From: Pacificibacter marinus | Lineage (GTDB): Bacteria > Pseudomonadota > Alphaproteobacteria > Rhodobacterales > Rhodobacteraceae | Assembly: GCF_900109555.1 (NCBI RefSeq) | Contig: NZ_FNZV01000005.1 | Span: 168,688 to 232,687 of the forward strand | Direction of reading: 5' to 3' | Length of the DNA: 64,000 bases | Part shown: positions 21,184 to 30,005 of the stretch, piece after piece | How the letters are laid out: each line of letters starts with the position of its first letter | Numbering within the stretch: the first letter of the stretch is position 1 | Notes under the pieces: generated by a model | The model's input: only the letters and a program-made list of their open reading frames with translations | Told to the model about the DNA's origin: nothing | The model's database searches: none | Program-made: the position numbers and the translations under genes

Positions 21184-22965
21184 TTAGCTGCCAAACCGTT
21201 CTTCAAAGCTCAGCGCGATGAAGGTTGGTAGATGATCGCCAAGTCCAACGACTGTGTTTTTCTCTTCACGACCATACCGTCCACGACCACGGCCACCGGA
21301 ATTGCGATTGTTGTCGCGATCATTGGTGTGGCGGTCCGTATTCGAATTGCGCTCGTTTACAGGACGCTCGTTTACAGGGCGATCATTTGAAGTTTGATCA
21401 CTGGTGTTACGATCACTGGCGCTGCGGTCGTTGGCATTGCGATCAGTTGTGTTGTTATCGCCGTTACCGTCGTTATTAGAGCGACCACCACGGCTTCTGC
21501 CGCGTCCACGCGCTGCTGGGCGTTCTGATGTGTTATCTGTTTTCTCAACAGGAGCGGCAGCTTGAGCCACATCGTTGTCAGTCGTTTCCGCTGGTTGAGA
21601 TGCTGGTGCTGGCGTGACTTGCGCAGTCGCGTCCACTGGCGCGGCTTGATCTGCAGTAACCGCTTTATCAGCCGCAGGTTTGCGACGTGATCGTGTACGT
21701 GTGCGCTTTGGTTTTTCCGCTGGCGTGTCTTCACCAGATGGCGCATCTGCTGCTTTTGCAGGCTCAGACTTAACTGGTTCGGGTTTAGCAGGGGCTGCCT
21801 CTTCCGCCACAGGATTGCCAAACGGGTTATCAAGACGCGGAATTTTATTGCCCAAAAGGCGTTCTACGTCTTCAAAGTTTTTCTCATCACGTGGCTCGCA
21901 CAACATGATCGCTTTGCCATCACGGCCCGCGCGACCTGTCCGACCAATACGGTGGATGTAGTCTTCGGGGTGGCCCGGTACGTCAAAGTTGAACACGTGG
22001 GTCACGGATGGCACATCAAGACCGCGTGCGGCGACGTCTGACGCCACAAGGATTTTGATTTCGCCATTGCGGAACCGTTCAAGCGTCGCATTGCGTTGGG
22101 ATTGATCCAAATCACCGTGAATAGGCGCAGTGTCAAAACCGTATTTTTTCATAGACTTGGCAACGATATCGACATCAGTTTTGCGGTTGCAAAAGATGAT
22201 CGCGTTATCAAGTGTCTCGCCTTCTTGTTCGATCAAAGCACGCAAAAGCTTGCGTTTCTCAGTTGCCGTGCGATCCTTGCGTGAGCCTTTGATCATGACA
22301 ACATGCTGTTCGATCTGCTCAGAGGCGGATGCCTGACGTGCAATTTCAATGCGGGCAGGGGCAGACAAGAACGTGTTGGTGATGCGCTCAATTTCAGGGG
22401 CCATCGTGGCCGAGAAAAACAGCGTTTGGCGCGTGAACGGTGTCAGACCAAAGATGCGTTCGATGTCTGGGATAAACCCCATGTCGAGCATCCGGTCAGC
22501 TTCGTCCACGACCATGATTTTCACATCGGTCAAAATCAATTTGCCACGTTCAAAATGGTCGAGCAGACGGCCTGGTGTGGCAATCAAAACGTCGACGCCT
22601 TTGTCGATCAGACGGTCTTGTTCTTTGAACGACACGCCACCGATCAACAGAGCTTTGGTGAGCTTGTGATACTTGGTGTAGGTGTCAAAATTTTCTGCAA
22701 CCTGCGCGGCCAATTCGCGTGTCGGACACAGCACCAAAGAACGTGGCATCCGTGCGCGTGCGCGGCCTCGTGCAAGGCGTGTGATCATTGGCAATGTGAA
22801 AGAAGCGGTCTTGCCTGTCCCCGTTTGAGCGATGCCCAAAACGTCTTTGCCCTCAAGTGCGGGGGGAATCGCCCCTGCTTGAATTGGTGTTGGCTCTGTA
22901 TAGCCAGCATCTTCAATTGCTTTGAGAACCTTTTTATCAAGGTTGAGATCCGTGAATTTTATCAT
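21184..22965 (-). CDS. DEAD-box ATP-dependent RNA helicase, RhlE-like
   Basis: The helicase core has the Q motif (FTDLNLDKKVLKAI, YTEPTPIQ), AQTGTGKTA (motif I), PTRELA, TPGRLLD, DEAD (VVDEADRMLDMGF), SAT (FFSATMAPE) and HRIGRTGRAGRDG (motif VI). I place the start at 22965 (593 residues, beginning MIKFTDLNL), because family members begin there and a TATAAT box lies at 23128-23123, downstream of the longer frame's start at 23139. The C-terminal 200 residues are low complexity: Pro/Ala/Glu, then RGRGRSRGGRS, then many short NDR/SDR/NER repeats, a likely RNA-binding disordered tail. It unwinds RNA duplexes, probably in ribosome assembly or cold adaptation. Confidence 0.92.
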   Translation of the reverse strand: MIKFTDLNLDKKVLKAIEDAGYTEPTPIQAGAIPPALEGKDVLGIAQTGTGKTASFTLPMITRLARGRARARMPRSLVLCPTRELAAQVAENFDTYTKYHKLTKALLIGGVSFKEQDRLIDKGVDVLIATPGRLLDHFERGKLILTDVKIMVVDEADRMLDMGFIPDIERIFGLTPFTRQTLFFSATMAPEIERITNTFLSAPARIEIARQASASEQIEQHVVMIKGSRKDRTATEKRKLLRALIEQEGETLDNAIIFCNRKTDVDIVAKSMKKYGFDTAPIHGDLDQSQRNATLERFRNGEIKILVASDVAARGLDVPSVTHVFNFDVPGHPEDYIHRIGRTGRAGRDGKAIMLCEPRDEKNFEDVERLLGNKIPRLDNPFGNPVAEEAAPAKPEPVKSEPAKAADAPSGEDTPAEKPKRTRTRSRRKPAADKAVTADQAAPVDATAQVTPAPASQPAETTDNDVAQAAAPVEKTDNTSERPAARGRGRSRGGRSNNDGNGDNNTTDRNANDRSASDRNTSDQTSNDRPVNERPVNERNSNTDRHTNDRDNNRNSGGRGRGRYGREEKNTVVGLGDHLPTFIALSFEERFGS

Positions 22966-23279
22966 GTATATCCGTGTTCTCACGGACATATCTAAGCCCG
23001 CGGCGTCAACTGGGGTTACCGGTCTCGTGACCACCTCGCGCATCGAGGTCCCTAAATCGTGGACTTCATTACTCTGATATGGGCGAAAGGTCAATGAAAC
23101 CCTAGATGTATGGTCAAATGGGATTATATTTTGCAACAAATGGGGTGCGTTCGTGCAAATTGGTGACAGATTTGATCCAACGACGTGTCACTATCAGGAA
23201 AATATCGGACCATAGGCTGGCAATACGTCCGTCATCGCAAAGCAGATTCGCGTGAGTGACTGCTTGGCCTTAGAGGGGC
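22966..23279. other. Gene-free region holding the helicase leader
   Basis: This 314-base stretch separates the helicase start from the end of the next minus-strand gene. An in-frame extension of the helicase reaches 23139 but does not look like protein of the family. A possible promoter is listed separately. I see no other gene or repeat. A leader of about 150 bases would be long enough for cold-responsive or self-regulation, but no specific structure was identified. Confidence 0.5.
23123..23128 (-). promoter_or_regulatory. Possible -10 box (TATAAT) of the helicase gene
   Basis: On the minus strand a perfect TATAAT occurs at 23128-23123. No good -35 hexamer is visible at normal spacing (a TTGCAC is about 24 bases upstream), so the call is tentative. 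If used, transcription begins near 23116 and the leader is about 150 bases. Confidence 0.35.
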
Positions 23280-23726
23280 TTAAAGGTCCACCAGCACAGC
23301 ATTTTCCAGCACAGCGCTTTGCCATGTGGTTGTGTCGCGTACGGCAGACAGGTTGCCCTGCACTGTGATCCGAGCGCCGTCTTCAAAGCCAATCAAAGGC
23401 TGGGACAGTTTCACTTGCAAAGACGTGCCATGATCGGCACCGCCACACAACGGACAGGTGCCCATATCCGAGACCAAAATCAATTCGCTGATCGCATCTC
23501 CGGGGGTCAATGGCATGGCGTACCCGGTGATTTTCAACGCGCGAATGCCGTCTTCAAGCTGTTTGGGAAAGGTCTTTTTAACTTCGTAACTTGTGTCTGT
23601 GACGATCTCGTCGACCTGTACATCGCCCAGCAATGCCCAGACATCTGTTTGCGCCAAAGCGGGCAGAGCCATGGTCGTTGTCGCGCCGAATACGGCAGAG
23701 AAAACAGAGACAGGAAGCGTGCGCAT
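23280..23726 (-). CDS. Secreted DUF3299-like protein
   Basis: The start at 23726 is preceded by GAAAGG seven bases upstream and gives the signal peptide MRTLPVSVFSAVFGATTTMALPALAQ, cleaved after ALAQ; a longer frame from 23753 would hide it. The mature part of about 122 residues contains KITGYAMPLTP and ILVSDMGTCPLCGGADHG. This resembles the GYxxPL...C region of the DUF3299 family of periplasmic proteins. The CxxC could bind a metal or form a disulfide. Stand-alone gene; function unknown. Confidence 0.65.
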   Translation of the reverse strand: MRTLPVSVFSAVFGATTTMALPALAQTDVWALLGDVQVDEIVTDTSYEVKKTFPKQLEDGIRALKITGYAMPLTPGDAISELILVSDMGTCPLCGGADHGTSLQVKLSQPLIGFEDGARITVQGNLSAVRDTTTWQSAVLENAVLVDL

Positions 23727-23802
23727 TGCAAAACCTTTCGCAAAGTAAATCATCTTGGTGCAGATAGTCTCATCGATATGTCAGGCGGTCCACAGACAAA
23801 AA

Positions 23803-23828
23803 GACCCGCGCCAAAAAATGGGCGGGTC
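23803..23828 (-). terminator. Terminator of prfC
   Basis: On the minus strand the arms gacccgc and gcgggtc flank a short A/T-rich loop and are followed by TCTTTTTGT. It sits 38 bases after the prfC stop. Confidence 0.8.
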
Positions 23829-23866
23829 CTTGCCAAAAGCGGCGTCAGGTCATTGAAAAGCGCTGA

Positions 23867-25474
23867 TTAAACCATCAATTCGCGTGTCGCAGACAATGTT
23901 AATTCGGGATAGTCGCGCTGAACGCGGTCGATGTCCCATTGTAGGCGCGTCATGTAAACGATGTCGCCGTTGTGGTCGTGCGAAATGTGCTGCTGGTTGA
24001 TGCTGACAAAGGCGTCGACTTTGTCTTTTGGTCCCGTGACCCAGCGCGCAGATGTGAACTGAGATTGGCCAAATCTGACGGGCAAGCCGTATTCCAACTC
24101 GATGCGTGAGGCCAAGACCTCAAACTGCAACGCGCCGACAACGCCAACAATAAAGCCAGACCCGATCGCGGGTTTGAACACTTTGGCGGCACCTTCTTCT
24201 GCAAATTGCATCAGAGCTTTTTCCAAGTGTTTCGATTTCATTGGATCGCCAGCGCGCACCGATTGCAACAGCTCTGGCGCGAACGATGGAATGCCAGTGA
24301 CACGAATGTCTTCGCCCTCGGTCAATGTGTCGCCGATGCGCAATTGGCCGTGGTTGGGTATGCCGATGATATCGCCTGCCCATGCTTCTTCGGCCAATTC
24401 GCGGTCCGAGGCCAAAAACAGCACAGGGTTCGAGATGGCCATTTGTTTTTTCGAGCGCACATGGGTCAGTTTCATACCACGTTTGAAATGCCCAGATGCC
24501 ATGCGCACAAAAGCAACGCGGTCGCGGTGCTTGGGGTCCATGTTGGCTTGCACTTTAAACACAAAGCCCATGACCTTTTTCTCGTCTGGCGAGATAGACC
24601 GTGGTTGCGCTGTTTGCACTTGGGGCAGGGGGCCGTAGTCGCCCATGCCGTCCATCAACTCTTTGACGCCAAAGGAATTGATCGCAGAGCCAAACCAAAT
24701 CGGGGTCATTGACCCTTCGAGAAATGCGTCTCGGTCAAAGGCGGGCAACAATTCGCGCGCCATTTCCAATTCTTCTTTGAGCTGCTCCAGCAGTTCGGCT
24801 GGCACGTGTTCCGCCAAGCGGGGATCATCCAACCCATCGATTTTTACACTTTCCGCCACTTTGTTGCGGTCGGCGCGGTCCATCAATTCAAGACGGTCAT
24901 TTAAGATGTCGTAACAGCCTACAAAATCACGACCCACGCCAATGGGCCAAGAGGCAGGCGTGACATCAATCGCCAGATTTTCTTGAATTTCATCAATAAT
25001 TTCAAATGTATCGCGGCTTTCGCGGTCCATTTTATTACAGAACGTCAAAATCGGCAAATCGCGCATCCGGCAGACTTCAAACAGCTTTTGCGTTTGGCTT
25101 TCAACACCTTTTGCGCCGTCAATCACCATGATCGCAGCGTCCACAGCGGTCAGCGTGCGATACGTGTCTTCGGAAAAGTCCGAGTGACCGGGGGTGTCGA
25201 CAAGATTGAAACGGTATTTGCCAAAATCAAACGACATGGCAGAGGCCGATACCGAAATTCCGCGGTCTTTTTCCATCTGCATAAAGTCAGATCGCGTGCG
25301 TCGTGCTTCGCCTTTTGCGCGCACCTGACCCGCCATCTGAATCGCTCCGCCATACAGCAAGAACTTTTCAGTCAGCGTGGTTTTCCCAGCATCAGGGTGC
25401 GAAATAATCGCAAAGGTGCGCCGACGTGCAATTTCGTCGGGCAAATCAAGGGCGGTATGTGAAGCGTTTGACAT
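23867..25474 (-). CDS. prfC: Peptide chain release factor 3
   Basis: RF3 is the GTPase that removes RF1/RF2 from the ribosome after termination. The G domain shows ISHPDAGKTTLTEKFLL (G1), VDTPGHSDFSEDTYRTL (G3) and FCNKMDRE (G4). The G2 region has GEARRTRSDFMQMEKDRGISV, typical of RF3. I place the start at 25474 (MSNASHTALDLPDEIARR, 535 residues, the family length); the open frame extends 92 codons further upstream but that part is not protein-like. Single-gene transcript with its own terminator. Confidence 0.95.
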   Translation of the reverse strand: MSNASHTALDLPDEIARRRTFAIISHPDAGKTTLTEKFLLYGGAIQMAGQVRAKGEARRTRSDFMQMEKDRGISVSASAMSFDFGKYRFNLVDTPGHSDFSEDTYRTLTAVDAAIMVIDGAKGVESQTQKLFEVCRMRDLPILTFCNKMDRESRDTFEIIDEIQENLAIDVTPASWPIGVGRDFVGCYDILNDRLELMDRADRNKVAESVKIDGLDDPRLAEHVPAELLEQLKEELEMARELLPAFDRDAFLEGSMTPIWFGSAINSFGVKELMDGMGDYGPLPQVQTAQPRSISPDEKKVMGFVFKVQANMDPKHRDRVAFVRMASGHFKRGMKLTHVRSKKQMAISNPVLFLASDRELAEEAWAGDIIGIPNHGQLRIGDTLTEGEDIRVTGIPSFAPELLQSVRAGDPMKSKHLEKALMQFAEEGAAKVFKPAIGSGFIVGVVGALQFEVLASRIELEYGLPVRFGQSQFTSARWVTGPKDKVDAFVSINQQHISHDHNGDIVYMTRLQWDIDRVQRDYPELTLSATRELMV

Positions 25475-25589
25475 GGGCGTGTCTATAGCGGGGCGTGCGG
25501 GCTGCGGCAATGGGTTTGCTGACCGCTTGACTGTGTGCCACTGCGCTTTGTGTTTGGTTTGGTGAAAACACGTCGCTAAAGAGCGTCGC

Positions 25590-26630
25590 TTACGTTCCCG
25601 AGGCCGCGCGCAACAGGTTGGCCGCATCTTCTGGGGCAAGTGCGCCATCGGTGATTTCAAACGCGCGTGATTGTTCGTGAATATCGGTGACATTCGACAT
25701 GCGCGCTTGGATGTCTTTGGGCAGGTAGGGTTTGACTTGGGTGTCCACAAACATGCTTTCAGCGGCTATACCTTCGGCGTAAATGATTTCATGTTTGTCG
25801 AACAAAAGCTGGTAGTATTCCACAAAGCCACCATCAGATTGCACAACTGACACGCCATTGACCAACAGTTTGGCTTTGACCAAAATCTCAGCGCGCTTCG
25901 CATGCACGCGATCCTTGCGCTGATAGATAAAGATGCGATGGTTCGGGCTGACGGTTAGGTCATTTTCGTTGTTCAAAGCGCCTTTTTTGATGATGATCGG
26001 CGCGAAAGATCCTGTGGCGCGCACAGTTTGCTGGCCAATCCAACGGATTTCGCGAGGGCCATTGTCGCGAGTCAAAATCCGATCACCTATATTGAGATCT
26101 TCGATTGGCTTTTGCATGCCATTGGCCATCGTAATCAATGTGCTACGGGTGAAGGAAACGCAGGACACTTCGGCCAAGCGCGCGCGCGGGGCATCTCGGT
26201 CCAGCATCACAGCAGCGTAATCTTGTTTTTCATGCAAGGCCGCGAGGGGTAAAATATAGGTCCCTTCGATCATGCCGGTGTCATCGGTTTCAATCAAAAT
26301 CAAAACTTCAACAGTCGCTCCATCGGGCGCCATCAATGTGATCACGCAATCCAAGTGAATATCCGCACCGAGTTGACCAATATCAGAGCCTTCGGCGATA
26401 CGAATAGCATCATCAAACACGTTCACAGCCAAGACCAGACGTTTGGCATTGGTTTCAAGCTGGTAGATATCCGCCAATTCGATTTCATCGGCTTGGGAAA
26501 TGGCATCGCCAAAGTTAGCACCATTGTTCACGCGAAATGAGTCAGCGTGATACACAGGCAGGCTTTGAACCTGCAGCACTCCAGTGTTGAGGCTAATCTG
26601 CGATGGCGTTTTGAACATTGTTTCGATCAT
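25590..26630 (-). CDS. Hint (Hedgehog/intein-type) domain protein
   Basis: The 346-residue protein (or 342 from a second ATG at 26618) has a beta-rich N-terminal region of about 155 residues and then a Hint module. The module starts VSCVSFTRSTLITMANG at Cys157, continues IEDLNIGDRILTRDNGPREIRWIG, and holds the conserved histidine in TVSPNHRIFIYQ, then LLFDKHEIIYAEG. These are the block-A and block-B features of the bacterial Hint_2 group common in Rhodobacterales. Cys157 could attack the preceding peptide bond, so autocleavage between Ser156 and Cys157 is possible but not shown. No signal peptide is evident. Adjacent genes are unrelated. Confidence 0.85.
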   Translation of the reverse strand: MIETMFKTPSQISLNTGVLQVQSLPVYHADSFRVNNGANFGDAISQADEIELADIYQLETNAKRLVLAVNVFDDAIRIAEGSDIGQLGADIHLDCVITLMAPDGATVEVLILIETDDTGMIEGTYILPLAALHEKQDYAAVMLDRDAPRARLAEVSCVSFTRSTLITMANGMQKPIEDLNIGDRILTRDNGPREIRWIGQQTVRATGSFAPIIIKKGALNNENDLTVSPNHRIFIYQRKDRVHAKRAEILVKAKLLVNGVSVVQSDGGFVEYYQLLFDKHEIIYAEGIAAESMFVDTQVKPYLPKDIQARMSNVTDIHEQSRAFEITDGALAPEDAANLLRAASGT

Positions 26631-27128
26631 TCTAGGTCGATTCCGTGGTTTGGCAAATGCGATGCATCGGGGGATTTGTTGTTCCTACTAAGGAAACGCC
26701 GCACCAAGCATAATTTGCCACCACATGGGTATTCATATGCCTGAAATTGGCGTGAATGTATACAGTAAGAGGGGCTGACAAATCGATACCTTTCCCAAAC
26801 ATCATTGGAATCAGGTGTAGGTGTGAACAGTGGCGGGAATTTGGCGAGATTGGTGACACATTGCGTTCGTTTCCCAAAACAGGCGTCACAATCGTAAAAA
26901 ATTGATAAATATTATGAAGTTGCGCTGGGTTTTTGAAACGCGTGCTGCGGGTACTGGCTGGGTGTTTTAAGCGCGTGCTTTATAAAAATTCATTGACCTC
27001 ATTTGGTCCAAAGCACCGCGGTGTGCGACGATGCAATACCCGTAAATTCTGGGGCATGACACATGTCATTCCAGTCGCTACAAAGCCTTTAATCGATAAT
27101 TTTATGCAAGCCTTCAGGAGGATAAACG
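26631..27128. other. 498-base gene-free region
   Basis: No convincing gene lies between the Hint gene and the SDR gene. Two short frames here (26632-26889 minus, 26933-27214 plus) have no ribosome site or protein character. The right end carries a strong ribosome site, AGGAGG at 27116-27121, belonging to the SDR gene. The region is locally A/T-rich around 26890-26920 (TATTAT near 26909), consistent with a promoter, but I cannot assign one. Confidence 0.5.
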
Positions 27129-27908
27129 ATGGATCTTGGGATCAAAGGAAAGCGGGCACTTGTGTGTGCCTCATCCAAAGGATTGGGACGCGGATGTGCG
27201 GTTGCATTGGCTGAGGCTGGTGTGGACTTGGTACTGAACGCGCGCGGCGCTGAGGCGCTTGAGGCCACAGCGGCCGATATTCGCACCAAGTATAACGTGA
27301 ATGTCGAAACGGTTGCGGCCGATGTCACATCCGAAGACGGTCGTGCCAAGGTGCTTGCCGTGGCTGGGCAGGTGGATATTCTTGTGACCAATGCGGGTGG
27401 GCCGCCCCCCGGCATGTGGACGGATTGGGATCGCGCCGATTTTATCGCAGCTCTTGATGCCAATATGCTCACGCCAATCGCGTTGATCAAAGCCTTGGTG
27501 CCCAGAATGATGGAACGCGGCTGGGGCCGTGTGGTCAATATCACATCTGTGTCTGTCAAAGCGCCTATTCCTGTGCTGGGTCTGTCAAATGCAGCACGCA
27601 CAGGGCTTACGGGCTATGTCGCGGGCACATCTCGCCAAGTGGCGTCGCGTGGCGTGACCATCAACAACCTTTTACCAGGGTTGCATGACACAGACCGGAT
27701 GATTTCACTCGATACCAATGCGTCTGAAACAACGGGCAAAAGTTTTGATGACATTCGTGCTGAAAAATGTGCGAGCATTCCTGCGGGCCGTTATGGCACT
27801 GCTGATGAATTCGGGGCGACATGCGCCTTTATATGTTCTCAACATGCGGGCTTTATGATCGGGCAAAATGTGCTTTTGGATGGCGGCGCAACTGTTTCAA
27901 CGATGTAG
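27129..27908 (+). CDS. SDR-fold protein with non-canonical active site
   Basis: The Rossmann fold of short-chain dehydrogenases is clear: the cofactor loop is CASSKGLGRGCA (instead of TGxxxGIG), DVTS follows, then VTNAGGPPPG (NAG motif) and VNITSVSVKAP with the catalytic serine. The expected YxxxK is missing: the corresponding segment reads VLGLSNAARTGLTG, with leucine for tyrosine and arginine for lysine. Length is 259. FabG-like proteins with this GLSN-AR replacement form a recognisable subgroup, so this is probably ancestral rather than decay. AGGAGG precedes the ATG. Substrate unknown. Confidence 0.85.
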   Translation: MDLGIKGKRALVCASSKGLGRGCAVALAEAGVDLVLNARGAEALEATAADIRTKYNVNVETVAADVTSEDGRAKVLAVAGQVDILVTNAGGPPPGMWTDWDRADFIAALDANMLTPIALIKALVPRMMERGWGRVVNITSVSVKAPIPVLGLSNAARTGLTGYVAGTSRQVASRGVTINNLLPGLHDTDRMISLDTNASETTGKSFDDIRAEKCASIPAGRYGTADEFGATCAFICSQHAGFMIGQNVLLDGGATVSTM

Positions 27909-27925
27909 GTCGCATAACCTTACCT

Positions 27926-27963
27926 CATGTGGCGGGGGCTGGATTTCGCGCGCCTGCCACATG
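27926..27963 (+). terminator. Hairpin after the SDR gene
   Basis: The arms catgtggcggg and cctgccacatg pair with one mismatch, 18 bases after the SDR stop. No T-run follows directly (TTTTAAG lies 11 bases on), so it may be a weak or Rho-assisted terminator. Confidence 0.4.
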
Positions 27964-28072
27964 CTCCGTATGTTTTAAGCAGAATGGCGGTCATAGGGTA
28001 AAGACGGGCAAGATGGTATTACAGACTGCATTTCGCGGGATGCGAGGGTATGAGCCCATTTTTCGATGTGAT

Positions 28073-28134
28073 CGGCAAGGCGCGTCTTGCCGTTAAAGGC
28101 CTAGCAGTTGCTAAGATCGCTTGCGACTGCTAGG
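28073..28134 (+). repeat. Two consecutive hairpins upstream of the ABC ATPase gene
   Basis: The first has arms cggcaag and cttgccg (28073-28092). The second has arms cctagcagt (28100-28108) and actgctagg (28126-28134) around a 17-base loop. They lie 37 bases before the GTG start of the ATPase. They could be a leader structure, an operator or a short palindromic repeat; no T-run follows either one. Confidence 0.5.
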
Positions 28135-28170
28135 ACGATCCAGACTTATAGTTTCAGTCGGATATCGCTC

Positions 28171-29277
28171 GTGAACGCCCAAAAAACCGCTCAAACATCT
28201 ACCGTGCATCCGCGTTTAGAAATCCGCAATTTGCGCCGTACATTTCAAGGCCGCAATGTGGTTGATGATGTCTCGCTCGCAGTGATGCCGGGGCAGGTGA
28301 CCTGTCTTTTGGGGCCATCAGGCTGCGGGAAATCCACAACCTTGCGGATGATTGCTGGCGTTGATATGCAAGACGCTGGCGAGATCTACGTCGATGGCGC
28401 CTTGGTGTGCGACACGGTGCACCGCGTGCCGCCTGAGGGGCGCTCTATCGGTTTGATGTTCCAAGATTTCGCGCTGTTCCCTCATCTGTCTGTCGCTGCG
28501 AATGTGGCGTTTGGGTTGAAAGGCTCTAAGGCTGAAAAACAAGCGCGCGTTGAAGAGTTGCTTGAAAAAGTTGATCTGTTGGGGGCGCTCAAAAAGTTCC
28601 CACATGAGCTGTCAGGTGGCGAACAACAACGCGTTGCGCTGGCCCGCGCTCTTGCGCCGCGTCCGTCCGTGATGTTGATGGATGAACCGTTTTCTGGGCT
28701 TGATGAACGCTTGAAAGATGACATTCGCGACAGCACTTTAGAGGTGCTCAAAGCCGAAGGTACAGCCGTTTTGTTGGTCACGCATGAGCCAGATGAAGCC
28801 ATGCGCATGGCCGATGAAATCGCTTTGATGCGTGATGGAAAGATTGTGCAACAAGGCGCGCCTTACAATATATATAATGCCCCTGTTGACAAAAAGTCGG
28901 CAGCATTTTTTAGTGATATCAATGTAATAGGCGGCGAAGTTCAAGGGGCTTTGGTCTCTACTGCCTTTGGCGAATTTTTGTGTCCGGGCCATGCAGATGG
29001 CACGCCTGTTGAAATTGTTATTCGTCCTCAACATCTGCGGATTGATTTTGACCGCGCGGGGCGTGGCCCCAATCCCACCCCGCAAGACGGCACGCCTGCA
29101 CGTGGCATCGTCGAACGCGCTCGGTTTATGGGGCGTGAAAGTTTGGTTGATTTTCGCATGGATTTTGACGGGTCAATTTTGCGTGCGACGGTCCCATCGG
29201 TGTTTTTGCCCAAACAGGGCACGCCGCTGTGGTTGATGCTGCGCCGTGAGCGCTGTTTCGTGTTTCCGCAGACCTAA
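28171..29277 (+). CDS. ABC transporter ATP-binding protein, Fe3+/FbpC-type
   Basis: This is a full ATPase: Walker A LLGPSGCGKSTTLRM, Q-loop LMFQDFALFPHL, signature LSGGEQQRVALARAL, Walker B VMLMDEPFSGLDERL and the H-loop VTHEPDEAM, followed by a C-terminal regulatory (TOBE-like) region of about 120 residues. This layout fits importer ATPases of the FbpC/AfuC iron or PotA group. I use the GTG at 28171 (368 residues) because the earlier TTG lies within a hairpin. No permease or binding protein is next to it; an FbpB-like permease lies at 59302-61044 and may be its partner. The stop overlaps the convergent WYL regulator gene. Confidence 0.85.
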   Translation: MNAQKTAQTSTVHPRLEIRNLRRTFQGRNVVDDVSLAVMPGQVTCLLGPSGCGKSTTLRMIAGVDMQDAGEIYVDGALVCDTVHRVPPEGRSIGLMFQDFALFPHLSVAANVAFGLKGSKAEKQARVEELLEKVDLLGALKKFPHELSGGEQQRVALARALAPRPSVMLMDEPFSGLDERLKDDIRDSTLEVLKAEGTAVLLVTHEPDEAMRMADEIALMRDGKIVQQGAPYNIYNAPVDKKSAAFFSDINVIGGEVQGALVSTAFGEFLCPGHADGTPVEIVIRPQHLRIDFDRAGRGPNPTPQDGTPARGIVERARFMGRESLVDFRMDFDGSILRATVPSVFLPKQGTPLWLMLRRERCFVFPQT

Positions 29278-30002
29278 GCTTGGCTTGCGGGCGTGTCTTT
29301 CGGGTCGATCTGTTCCAAATAATCTCGTAGTGTTTTGCCCACTTCATCTTGAAAGCTCGCGCCCGTGTCGATCAGTGTTTCAATCCGATCGACGCGAAAC
29401 ACACGAAACCCAGCACGCAATTCACACCACGCTGCCATTGTCCAAACGCGTCCCCAATATTCAAGTTGCAGTGGACGGACCAGCCGTGTCGTTTGTGTCT
29501 CATCCAGAGATAAGTAGCTCATACGAATAAGCTTTTTCTCGCGGACTGCATCGCGCAGCAACGGCATATGCTTAAATCCTGCTGCGGCGTCGGCAAAGGG
29601 ATAGACCGCAAACCCCCAACCTGTGCTTGGCGGACCAGAGTTTTCGGGCAGCACAGCATCGATTTTAGCGGCCAGAGTTTGCGCAGATTTGGATAGCTCA
29701 GGGTCCGTGGCCTCGCCCAAAATGGCGACTGCCAAATGCAGCGCTTCCAATTCGCCCATGGTGAGATTCATCGGCGGTAGAGTGATCGGCGCTGTCACCA
29801 TATAGCCAACACCGCGCTCGCCCTCGACGGGCACGCCAGAGGCACGCAGGGTGGCCATATCGCGCCAAATCGTGCGTTCAGATACCTCAAGTTTTTGGGA
29901 CAAATCGCGTGCGGTATGCAGTTTGCCGTCCCGCATGATTTGAATGAGATCAAACAAACGGTCGCTGCGCCGTATTCCAGTTTGTTTGCGACCGCCTACC
30001 AT
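29274..30002 (-). CDS. YafY-type HTH/WYL transcriptional regulator
   Basis: The 242-residue protein starts with a winged helix-turn-helix: RRSDRLFDLIQIMRDGKLHTARDLS, then LEVSERTIWRDMATLRASGVPVEGERGVGY. A middle region and a WYL-like sensor domain follow (KKLIRMSYLSLDE...RLVRPLQLEYWGRVWTMAAWCELR...FRVDRIETL). Such proteins usually repress or activate a neighbouring gene in response to a ligand. It lies three bases after the 103-residue gene at 30006-30317, so the two form an operon. An inverted repeat upstream (30363-30382) is the likely operator. Confidence 0.88.
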   Translation of the reverse strand: MVGGRKQTGIRRSDRLFDLIQIMRDGKLHTARDLSQKLEVSERTIWRDMATLRASGVPVEGERGVGYMVTAPITLPPMNLTMGELEALHLAVAILGEATDPELSKSAQTLAAKIDAVLPENSGPPSTGWGFAVYPFADAAAGFKHMPLLRDAVREKKLIRMSYLSLDETQTTRLVRPLQLEYWGRVWTMAAWCELRAGFRVFRVDRIETLIDTGASFQDEVGKTLRDYLEQIDPKDTPASQA

Positions 30003-30005
30003 AAA

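Noticed and set aside
22966..23139. 58-residue N-terminal extension of the DEAD-box helicase
   Set aside because: The extension lacks helicase features, the family starts at the shorter ATG, and a TATAAT box lies within the extended part.
26632..26889. 85-residue minus-strand frame upstream of the Hint gene
   Set aside because: It overlaps the Hint gene's leader region, lacks a ribosome site and resembles no protein family.
26933..27214. 93-residue plus-strand frame before the SDR gene
   Set aside because: It overlaps the SDR start region in another frame, has no ribosome site and no protein-like composition; the gap is treated as intergenic.
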